DNA of 64,000 bases from Gloeobacter kilaueensis JS1 (GTDB lineage Bacteria; Cyanobacteriota; Cyanobacteriia; Gloeobacterales; Gloeobacteraceae): NCBI RefSeq assembly GCF_000484535.1, contig NC_022600.1, positions 2,480,001 to 2,544,000 of the forward strand, written 5' to 3'. The notes beneath the pieces were generated by a model, which ran no database searches, was not told the origin of the DNA, and was given only the letters and a program-made list of their open reading frames with translations. How positions within the stretch are numbered: the first letter of the stretch is position 1; each line of letters opens with the position of its first letter. The position numbers were made by a program, and so were the translations under genes. Shown piece by piece: positions 33,677-41,143 of this stretch.

Positions 33677-34978
33677 TCAGGAAGGAGATTTTTTGACCAG
33701 CGGCGGCACGACGTAGACTTTTTGAACCCGCAGCACCCTTAGAATTTCGGCATCGACCGCGCTGACGCCGCCGTAGGGTGCAAACTCGGCGGCGCTGAAG
33801 TTGCCTTTGATATTAAAGTCGCGAGGACCAGTGTCATCCATGTACCAGCCATAGGTTTGAATCGCTTCAAGAATTCTACGGGCAGGTAGCGAAAGAGACA
33901 ACCGCGAGAGGTCCAACCGGGGATCGAGCTGGAGCAAAAAGCCGTAGCCTAACAGGCCCCGGTTGTTGCGGTCGATCGTGTTGTCGGTGTTGCTTGCTGG
34001 ATAGACGATGGCTTTCCAGGCTTTTTCGGTCGGCCCGGAGAGGGCGTGGGCGATCGGGCGGCTGGGATCGATCGCTTCGCCCGGACGGATGAGTGTCACC
34101 AGATCCGACTTGTTGGCGGCGTTGATGCCGCCGCTGTCGCCGAGGCTGGGCAACTGCTCGCGCTTCTGGATGTACATCGCCGACCAGTCACCGGCGCGGG
34201 TCGCCTCCCAGCGCCTGCCGTCCGCCTCGACGCGCGCGGGCCTGTCGCAGTCCTCGATCGTGCCCCAGGTGCTCACGCTCGTGTGGTTCGCCCCATCGAT
34301 CCAGACCACGGTGCGGTCGGAGCGGTTGACCGGGACTCCTGCCCCTGTGCCGCCCAGCTTGACGTTGGCGGCGTCCTGGATGTGCAGGGTCTGGTTACTC
34401 GCTTTCCAGGGATTGTGATCCGGGCAGCTACCGATCTTGGCGTACTGGTCGGCCCGCTCAAGGTGGATCGTGCGCAGCGGATCGGCGGGGCCGGAGACGA
34501 CCACGCCGATGCCGAAGCCGTCGGAGCCGTCCCCGGCGGGGCCTATGGTCGAGATGTGGCCGCTGGTGAGATACCCTGGCGGTAATTCGACGCGGGGAGT
34601 ACCGGCAGGAATCTTCTGGTAAAAGGGCGCGTCGATCGAGTAGGGCAGCGGGTAGGTGCCGCCCAGGGGCCGGGGCGTGCGCGGTGACCAGTGCTTTGGC
34701 TTGAGCGCCAGCAGGGAGTTTTGATCGAGGGAGATGTCGAAACCTGCCTGCTGGTACATACGGATGATCGCCCGGCGTTTGGCGGCAATCTCGGGGCTGA
34801 GCACTGTGCCGGGTGTGGCGGTGCGCTCGTAGATCTCGTCCACCGAACGGCTGCGGGCGCTCGGGTGATCCGGGTAGAGGTCCAATTCGGGACTAAAAGC
34901 GAGACTCGGACTCTTGCCGCTCGCTCCAGTCGCCAGCACCAGCAGGGCGGGCAGGACAAACCATCTGGCCGCTGTCAT
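33677..34978 (-). CDS. Secreted protein of unknown function in the polysaccharide cluster
   Basis: 433 residues; signal peptide MTAARWFVLPALLVLATGASG, cleaved near residue 22. The mature protein has Gly/Asp-rich runs (SGHISTIGPAGDGSDGFGIG, NRSDRTVVWIDGANHTS, QLPSLGDSGGINAANKSD) and ends ILRVLRVQKVYVVPPLVKK. Two Cys (SCPDH, DCDRP) could form a disulfide. I recognise no enzyme family. The start overlaps the stop of the nucleotidyltransferase-like gene by ATGA, so it is translationally coupled within the cluster and likely acts on the exported polysaccharide in the periplasm or outside. Confidence 0.8.
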   Translation of the reverse strand: MTAARWFVLPALLVLATGASGKSPSLAFSPELDLYPDHPSARSRSVDEIYERTATPGTVLSPEIAAKRRAIIRMYQQAGFDISLDQNSLLALKPKHWSPRTPRPLGGTYPLPYSIDAPFYQKIPAGTPRVELPPGYLTSGHISTIGPAGDGSDGFGIGVVVSGPADPLRTIHLERADQYAKIGSCPDHNPWKASNQTLHIQDAANVKLGGTGAGVPVNRSDRTVVWIDGANHTSVSTWGTIEDCDRPARVEADGRRWEATRAGDWSAMYIQKREQLPSLGDSGGINAANKSDLVTLIRPGEAIDPSRPIAHALSGPTEKAWKAIVYPASNTDNTIDRNNRGLLGYGFLLQLDPRLDLSRLSLSLPARRILEAIQTYGWYMDDTGPRDFNIKGNFSAAEFAPYGGVSAVDAEILRVLRVQKVYVVPPLVKKSPS

Positions 34979-35916
34979 ACGGGTACCTCCGCTTGGGGCT
35001 GGCCCAGGCTACCGGTGAGGCAGGCTCCCGGCGGCAGATAGGCAAGCTCCGGCACGACCGCCCCGGCGCTTATCTGGGCCGCCCGAGCGATCACCGCCTC
35101 GCGCGCGACGACGCAATCGCTCAGCTGCGCCTGGACGCCCACTTTTGCCCCTTCCCAGAGTACGGCGTCGTGCAGGTAGGCGTCGGCGCTCACGACGCAG
35201 CCCGCCGCCAGACAGCTCGCCCCGGCGATCACCGCCCCCGGTCCGATCCGGCAGCCAGGGCCAATTCTGGCCAGAGGCGAGAGGCTGGCGCTGGGGGCGA
35301 TCAAGCAGCCCTTGCCCACAGGGGCATGGGCCACCGCCCGCTCCCGGTGCGCCTGCAGGTACGCTTCGACTGTGGGGATCTCGGTGAAACTGCCCGCCAG
35401 GTGCTGGGTGCGGGCGATCGTCCTGGCTTGCAACAGCTCTGAGAGCAGTTGGTGGGGACGGGCAAAGGCGGTGGCGGCAAAGGGACGCAGGATACCGGCG
35501 CTCGCTGCCCAGACTCCTATCTGGCTCGATTCGCCTTCGGCCACCGACACCGGCAAACCCCAGGCCCAGTGCTCGGCGAGCAATGTTTCCAGCGGGTAAT
35601 CGGTGAGGGCGTCGCTTGCCAGCACGAGAATCGGCGTCTCGGCGGCCAGGTCCGAGAGCAGCGCCGCCAGATCCGCTATGTTCTGCAGGCAGTGCAGCGG
35701 CAGGGGGCTACTTGCCTGGGCGGACTGACGGACCCAGGGTTGCCGGTAGTTTCCCAGGCAGAGATACACTTCCGCCAGCCCATTGCGCTGGATCAGATCG
35801 AGGTTATGTTCCAGCAGCGAACGGTTCTGGATGGGCAGGAACATGCGGGGCAGGCCGGTGCCCAGTTCCGCCGGAGCGGCTTCGGGCGCGAGCAGGAGGA
35901 CTCTAGCAGCGTTCAT
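34975..35916 (-). CDS. Nucleotidyltransferase-like protein with left-handed beta-helix, catalytic loop degenerate
   Basis: 313 residues. The fold order is that of sugar-phosphate nucleotidyltransferases: a GT-A-like N-terminal half (PRMFLPIQNRSLLEHNLDLI, ILVLASDALTDYPLETLL) and a hexapeptide beta-helix (APSASLSPLARIGPGCRIGP, GAVIAGASCLAAGCVVSADA). However, the usual GxGTRLxPxTxxxPK loop reads APEAAPAELGTGLPRMFLPI: the Arg is missing and the loop Lys is Arg. It is therefore probably inactive or altered and may be a regulatory or scaffold paralog. A normal enzyme of the family is encoded at 50644-51657. Confidence 0.8.
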   Translation of the reverse strand: MNAARVLLLAPEAAPAELGTGLPRMFLPIQNRSLLEHNLDLIQRNGLAEVYLCLGNYRQPWVRQSAQASSPLPLHCLQNIADLAALLSDLAAETPILVLASDALTDYPLETLLAEHWAWGLPVSVAEGESSQIGVWAASAGILRPFAATAFARPHQLLSELLQARTIARTQHLAGSFTEIPTVEAYLQAHRERAVAHAPVGKGCLIAPSASLSPLARIGPGCRIGPGAVIAGASCLAAGCVVSADAYLHDAVLWEGAKVGVQAQLSDCVVAREAVIARAAQISAGAVVPELAYLPPGACLTGSLGQPQAEVPV

Positions 35917-35942
35917 GGCAGGGGTGGTAGTGAGAAAGGGGG

Positions 35943-37481
35943 TTAGAGATTGCCCTTGCGGCAGTGATCGAGGATGTAGTCGCAGGCGCGGACAGTCATC
36001 GCCATGATCGTGAGGGTCGGATTCTGGCAGCCCTGGGAGACGAAGCAGGCTCCGTCGGTGACAAACAGGTTCTTTACATCCCAGCTCTGGTTGAACTTGT
36101 TGAGCACCGAGGTGCGGGGACTGTTGCCCATGCGGGCGGTGCCGACTTCGTGGACGGCGGTGCCGGGCGGGGCGAGATCGGGCTGCTCGCTCTCGATTTC
36201 AAAGCCTGCCGCCTCGGCCATCTCCTTGAGGGCTTCGAGCTGGTCTGTGGCCATGCGGCGCTCGTTGTCGGAGTACGCACATTCGATGCGGGCAACCGGG
36301 ATCCCCCAGGCGTCGCGCCGCTCGGAATCGACCCGTACCCGGTTCTCAAAGCGCGGCAGCATCTCGCCGAACGCTTTCATCTGAAAGAAGTGCGCCTGCG
36401 GCTGACGCTCGGCAAATGCCTGGATGCCGTAGCCGCGCAGAAAGTCGGGGTGCTGGCTCTGGAGGTTGCGAAACTGGGGGATATAGACGCCGCCGGGCGG
36501 GAGAGCGCCCTCGGCCTTTGCCTCTGGGATATGGCCTGTCACCGTCACCGCATTGAAGTGATCGTGCAGGTAGTGGCCGAGCAGACCCGAGGAATTGCCG
36601 AGGCCCGTGGGGTGCTGGTCGCTGGCTGAATTTAAAAGGAGCCGCGTCGTCTCGATCGTCGAAGCGCACAGCACGATCACCCGGCCCAGAGCCTCGTAAC
36701 TTTTGTGGCTGAAGCGGTCGATGTAGGCGATCCCCCGCGCTTTGCCCGAACCCGGATCGACTGTGACGTGGCTGGCAATGGCGTTGGTGCGCAGCGTGAG
36801 CCGCCCGGTGGCCTGGGCCGAGCGCAGGGTGCGGGGCGGCAGGCCGGTGCGTCCGCTCACCACCCGCCGCTCGCTCCAGCGTCCCTCGATCGTCGCTTTA
36901 AGATGCGCCTCGGCGGCACTCATCGGGAGGGCCGGTAAAAAGAGCGAGTCGGGCAGTTGGGGCAGGTGCTCGGTGGAGCCATGAATGCCGATCCAGCGCT
37001 CGACTCGTTGATAGTACGGGTCGAGGTCGGCATGGCCGATGGGCCAGTCGTCGCCGAAGCCGTCGCGGCTGGCGGCCTTGAAGTCGAGGTCCGACATCCG
37101 GTAGAGCTGGCGACCGTGGCCGGGGACGACCATCCGCCCGCCCTCCTGGCGGCTTCGAATCCAGGTGAAGGGCTTGTCCTCCGGCACCAGATAGGGATTG
37201 TCCAGATCGTCGATGTAGTAGGCAAAGTGCCAGTCCCAGGCGTGGCACTTTGACTGGATGGGCTGGCGGGCGAGCGAGAGAGTGCGCTGATCGACTCTGC
37301 CCCGGTACTTGAGCTTGCGGGTGAGATCCTGCCAGCGGCAGAACCATTCTTTCTGGCGCAGCGATTCGCCCGCCTCCAACAGGAGCACGCGCATTCCGCC
37401 CTCGGTCAGTTCTTTGGCAGCCCAGCCGCCGCTTGCCCCGGAGCCGACGACAATCGCGTCGTAGATCGGTAGTTTGCTCAT
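35943..37481 (-). CDS. GMC-family FAD-dependent oxidoreductase
   Basis: 512 residues. The dinucleotide-binding motif is YDAIVVGSGASGGWAAKEL; GHGRQLYRMSDLDFKAAS follows. The C-terminal block AVHEVGTARMGNSPRTSVLN carries the catalytic His, and GCQNPTLTIMAMTVRACDY carries the Asn. GMC enzymes oxidise alcohols, including sugars, using FAD. In this cluster it may oxidise a sugar or a polyol on the polysaccharide or its precursor. No signal peptide is seen, so it acts in the cytoplasm unless carried out by a partner. Confidence 0.93.
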   Translation of the reverse strand: MSKLPIYDAIVVGSGASGGWAAKELTEGGMRVLLLEAGESLRQKEWFCRWQDLTRKLKYRGRVDQRTLSLARQPIQSKCHAWDWHFAYYIDDLDNPYLVPEDKPFTWIRSRQEGGRMVVPGHGRQLYRMSDLDFKAASRDGFGDDWPIGHADLDPYYQRVERWIGIHGSTEHLPQLPDSLFLPALPMSAAEAHLKATIEGRWSERRVVSGRTGLPPRTLRSAQATGRLTLRTNAIASHVTVDPGSGKARGIAYIDRFSHKSYEALGRVIVLCASTIETTRLLLNSASDQHPTGLGNSSGLLGHYLHDHFNAVTVTGHIPEAKAEGALPPGGVYIPQFRNLQSQHPDFLRGYGIQAFAERQPQAHFFQMKAFGEMLPRFENRVRVDSERRDAWGIPVARIECAYSDNERRMATDQLEALKEMAEAAGFEIESEQPDLAPPGTAVHEVGTARMGNSPRTSVLNKFNQSWDVKNLFVTDGACFVSQGCQNPTLTIMAMTVRACDYILDHCRKGNL

Positions 37482-37505
37482 GATTCGGTGGATAAAGGGG
37501 GAGGT

Positions 37506-38510
37506 TTACCAGCCCAGCAGGCCCAATAGCCGGTCAAAGGTGCGAATTGGAAACTTTGATTTGTCCGCCTGGGTTTTCGCCAGCCAGCGGTGGATGAGCT
37601 TTTCGATCCGACTGCGCGGATCGCCCAGGGCCACGGGCGGCTCCTGCTCGTGCAGTTCGCGGTAGACGGCCTGCCAGTCCACCTGCCAGATGTTCTGGCG
37701 GCGAAAGTGAGCGGTGCCAAATTTTTCAAACAGATCGAGCACTTCTTTGTCCCACCAGGGATGGCGGTCGCGCAGGACGCTCGTCATGTCGATGCCCCGC
37801 TCGCGGTAGCCCGTGAGCCAGTCGCCGGGAATTGGTTGAATCCGCTCGGGGGCGACGGCGTACATGTGGTGGTACTGCCGGTAGACTTCCACTGCCCGGC
37901 GCTCGGGCTGGTTGATTCGCTCCCAGCACTGGTACCAGCGCGTCTTGCTTTCGAGGCGCTCCCAGTCGGTGAATTGGTAGTGCATCACCTTTACCTCGCG
38001 CAGGGTGAGCCGGGGGGCGCGGGGCGGCAGGGGAATGCGGGGACTGTGAATGGTGCTGCCGCCGTGATCGCTCCCGTCGTCCATAAAGCCCCAGTAGTAG
38101 TCGTAGGGCGAAGTCCAGTAGCGCTGCAGGTCCGGTAAAATGTTGACCCACTGAAAACCGATAATGCTGCCGGGCGGAGCGGCCAGCACCGAGCGCCACT
38201 CCGGAGAAGTCATAAAGTTGGCGGTGAGCATCTCGTCGGCGTCGAGGGTGATGAGCAACCGGCGGCCAGGAATACAGCGGGCCGCCTCGATGAGCCGTCT
38301 CTGGCGCTCCGCCTCGTCGTAGGTCGTCGAAGGATTGGTAAGGAGCGTCACCTTGGAGTGGCGGCGGGCAATCTGGGCGGTCTCGTCGCTGGAGAGCTGA
38401 TCGAGCAGGAGGATATAGTCGGCCCAGAGGCTGGCACAGGTTAAAAAGCGCTCGAGGATCCAGCCCTCGTTGCGCACCGGCGTCAGGCAGATGACAGTAG
38501 GTCTTTCCAT
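37506..38510 (-). CDS. Glycosyltransferase family 2
   Basis: The start at 38510 (MERPTVICLTPVRNEGWILE) lies just past the upstream stop and gives 334 residues; the longer frame to 38618 lies inside the neighbour. GT2 features: TPVRNEGWILERF, YILLLDQLSSDETAQIAR and TLDADEMLTANF (DxD-type metal site). The C-terminal half is rich in Trp/Tyr (PYDYYWGFMDD, HYQFTDWERLES). It is cytoplasmic and adds one sugar to the lipid-linked repeat. The acceptor is unknown. Confidence 0.88.
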   Translation of the reverse strand: MERPTVICLTPVRNEGWILERFLTCASLWADYILLLDQLSSDETAQIARRHSKVTLLTNPSTTYDEAERQRRLIEAARCIPGRRLLITLDADEMLTANFMTSPEWRSVLAAPPGSIIGFQWVNILPDLQRYWTSPYDYYWGFMDDGSDHGGSTIHSPRIPLPPRAPRLTLREVKVMHYQFTDWERLESKTRWYQCWERINQPERRAVEVYRQYHHMYAVAPERIQPIPGDWLTGYRERGIDMTSVLRDRHPWWDKEVLDLFEKFGTAHFRRQNIWQVDWQAVYRELHEQEPPVALGDPRSRIEKLIHRWLAKTQADKSKFPIRTFDRLLGLLGW

Positions 38511-38517
38511 AAGACGA

Positions 38518-39483
38518 TCAGTGGGCAGCAAAATTTTCAGCCGGGGCCGAAGTGGGCAGTAGCCGCTCCTGGGCGGCCCGCATCGTCTCGATTTGTTTTT
38601 TGGCCAGGGTCTGGGCACTTTTAGTCGCTTTTAGGAAGCGTCGCTCGCGCGCCGGCATCAAAAGTGAACCCAGAAAGTAGCGCAGCCGCGTGCGCCAGGG
38701 CAGTTGCTCCGGCTCCCGACCGCGCAGGTAATCTAACAGCGCGGTGGAATAGACGATCCCTTTGACCAGCCGCAGGAGATAGGCTTCGCCCAGCCGTTCA
38801 GCAGGGATCAGGTGGGTGAGCTGCAGCCGGGTGAAAAGCCCTGCCCCAAGGCCCAGGTCGAGGGCGGTGAGGGCCATGTCGAAATCCTCGCAACTCATCA
38901 GCAGATCGCCCTGGCGGCCCAACTGCAACCGCCTCGGATCCGCTTCGATCAGTTGAAGGTATTTTCTGGCAACCGTCCGCCTCAGACACATGCCCGCTCC
39001 CACCGGCATCGTCTCCGACTGGTCGAGGTTCGACCAGCGGTCTCGATCGAACTGGCGAATCGCCAGCAAGGGCCAGAGCGGCCTGGTCCACAGGGGCGGC
39101 TCGCTCTCAAAGCGGGGCAATACCTGTCCGCCCCAGATGCCCAGGCGGGGGTAGTCCTGGCCAATCTGCACCGCCATTTCCAGATAGCTGCTCTCCAACA
39201 CGTTGTCGTCATCGACGAAGACGACAATCTCGCCACAGCTTTCTCCCAGGCCGCGCGAGCGGGCATGGACGACGCCCAACTGCTCCTCGCGGATGTGGCG
39301 GGCCTGGGGATGCCAGCTTAGATCTACCGCGTCCGCGAGCGGTTCGCAGCTGGCATTATCGACCAGCAACAGCTCCCAGCAACGGGGAGCAAGGCTCTGG
39401 CCTTTTAGCGATTCGAGCACTTCTTCCAGGTAAGCCGCTCGGGGATTGTGGGCGGCGATCACGACGCTCAGGGCAATGCTCAT
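38518..39483 (-). CDS. Glycosyltransferase family 2
   Basis: The ATG at 39483 overlaps the stop of the phosphodiesterase gene as ATGA; 321 residues. GT2 core: SVVIAAHNPRAAYLEEVLES, LLLVDNASCEPLAD, VFVDDDNVLESSYLEMAVQI and GAGMCLRRTVARKY. DDD at about residue 92 is the metal-binding DxD. The C-terminal 100 residues are basic and helical and may bind the membrane (RLRYFLGSLLMPARERRFLK). One of the run of GT2 enzymes that build the repeat unit. Confidence 0.92.
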   Translation of the reverse strand: MSIALSVVIAAHNPRAAYLEEVLESLKGQSLAPRCWELLLVDNASCEPLADAVDLSWHPQARHIREEQLGVVHARSRGLGESCGEIVVFVDDDNVLESSYLEMAVQIGQDYPRLGIWGGQVLPRFESEPPLWTRPLWPLLAIRQFDRDRWSNLDQSETMPVGAGMCLRRTVARKYLQLIEADPRRLQLGRQGDLLMSCEDFDMALTALDLGLGAGLFTRLQLTHLIPAERLGEAYLLRLVKGIVYSTALLDYLRGREPEQLPWRTRLRYFLGSLLMPARERRFLKATKSAQTLAKKQIETMRAAQERLLPTSAPAENFAAH

Positions 39484-41117
39484 GGCCACTCCTTGGGGTG
39501 ACAGAGGGCAGCGGCTGAACCGGTAAGCAACGGTCGGCCCTCCAGGTGCTCCGGGATCGGGGCTCCCATTAGATCGAGCAGGGTCGGGGCCAGATCCACG
39601 ACATGGCCGCCCATCAGGTAGCTGCCCGGTGCAATTCGCGGGCCGCGCGCGAACAGGACGCCCTGGGGGCGATGGCCGCCGGGACGGCGGTAAGGCACAG
39701 GGCCGATGCGGCCACAGTCGGGGCTGTCGAGCAGGTCGGTGGGCCGGTCCTGCCAGATCACGATCAAGTCGGCCTCGAAGAGCTTCGCGCCGCGCTGGTC
39801 GGGCCGGTGGCGAGTACGAATCACCCGCTGGACGTGGGGTTTGCCGTCGCGGTCTTTGAGGCGATAGAGTTTTTCGCTCAGCTCCTCGCAGGTCGCCTCG
39901 TAGTCTGCCATCGAGACGATCCCGGCAGGTTCACGGCCTTCGAGGTTGATCCGGATATAGCCTTCTGAGAGGCTGGGCAGGGCGAAGGCGCGCATCGTCG
40001 GCCAGAAAGACCGGTACCAGTCCGCACCCGGTTGCCAGTCCGTTGGTCCACTGCCAGGCAAGGTGCCCAGCATCCGGTCGAGATGATGGTGAAAGCGGCC
40101 CGGCACCGCCCGCCTGAGCTGCCTGCGGATCGCATCCGGCTCGTGGCGCAGCTTGCGCACCTGCAAGCTCCAGCTGCCGTGCGCGACATTTGGGATCATC
40201 GGCTCGGTTCGCGCACCGGCTGGGGCGGAGGTGAGCAGCCACTGGCCGGGGAAGCTGAAGCGGTAGCAGAATTCCGCCAGCAAGATCATGCTCGGCAGAT
40301 CTTCGTAGTTAGAACAGGTGCCGTTGACCGAGAAGACGACCAGATGGGCGTCTGTCGGTACCTGCTCCGCCAGTTCACCCACCGCCCGATCGACCGTTTT
40401 GTAAAACTGCAACAGCGGGTCACTGCCGGCGGTAGCCGTGAGACCATAGAGCGGGTGATCCGGCTGGCTCAGGTGAAACAGATCGTGGCCGGGGGCGTGC
40501 AGTTCGCTGAAGGCCGTCAAAAACAGATCCCAGGGACCGCGTTGCAGTAGATCGCTGCAGATGGCGGTGCGGCGGCGGATGCCCTCCTCCAGGGTGCGCT
40601 GCAGGCGCTCCTGGTAAAAAGGATCAAACCAGTCGCCGTAGTCGCGCCTGTAGGCCGGGTGATCGCCGTAGCGGCGCACCAATTCGGCAAATAGCCCCTC
40701 CGGATCGGAGCGGCTGGGGGTCTGGGCGGAGTGGGCTCCCCAGCCCAGCATCTGCAGTCCCTTCAGATCAGAGACGACCACCGACTGGGGCACGTCGAAG
40801 ACAGCCACCCGGTAGTCCTCGCCCAGGGCGTAGAAGGGCGGATACTCCCGAAAGTCGTAGGCGCTGGTGTCGTCTACTTCGTAGCTGCCCTCGTAGAACT
40901 TGATGGGCGAGTAGTGACCGGTGGTCTCGGGCAGGCAACCGGTGAGAAACGTTGTCCAGGGCGTCTCGTTCTTGAAGCAGTCCAGATTCTGCAGGCGACC
41001 GGCGATACCCTGGGCGCGCAGGCGAGCGAGGGCCGGTAGATGGCCCTGGGCCATCCAGCGATCGATCAAGACCGGATCGGCGGCGTCGAGGCCGATCGCT
41101 ACGACGGGTTGATGCAT
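39480..41117 (-). CDS. Alkaline-phosphatase-superfamily phosphodiesterase-like protein
   Basis: 545 residues, no signal peptide. VVAIGLDAADPVLIDRW carries the first metal Asp (Asp11). ETPWTTFLTGCLPETTGHYS carries the nucleophile candidate Thr52. SELHAPGHDLFHL and GGHVVDLAPTLLDLMGAP carry further metal ligands. This is the type I phosphodiesterase/nucleotide pyrophosphatase branch. In a polysaccharide cluster it could transfer or remove a phosphate- or phosphoglycerol-type group or process a nucleotide sugar; the sequence does not say which. It is coupled to the following GT2 gene by ATGA. Confidence 0.85.
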   Translation of the reverse strand: MHQPVVAIGLDAADPVLIDRWMAQGHLPALARLRAQGIAGRLQNLDCFKNETPWTTFLTGCLPETTGHYSPIKFYEGSYEVDDTSAYDFREYPPFYALGEDYRVAVFDVPQSVVVSDLKGLQMLGWGAHSAQTPSRSDPEGLFAELVRRYGDHPAYRRDYGDWFDPFYQERLQRTLEEGIRRRTAICSDLLQRGPWDLFLTAFSELHAPGHDLFHLSQPDHPLYGLTATAGSDPLLQFYKTVDRAVGELAEQVPTDAHLVVFSVNGTCSNYEDLPSMILLAEFCYRFSFPGQWLLTSAPAGARTEPMIPNVAHGSWSLQVRKLRHEPDAIRRQLRRAVPGRFHHHLDRMLGTLPGSGPTDWQPGADWYRSFWPTMRAFALPSLSEGYIRINLEGREPAGIVSMADYEATCEELSEKLYRLKDRDGKPHVQRVIRTRHRPDQRGAKLFEADLIVIWQDRPTDLLDSPDCGRIGPVPYRRPGGHRPQGVLFARGPRIAPGSYLMGGHVVDLAPTLLDLMGAPIPEHLEGRPLLTGSAAALCHPKEWP

Positions 41118-41143
41118 GGTGTCCCCCCGGACTGAGCGTGGAT

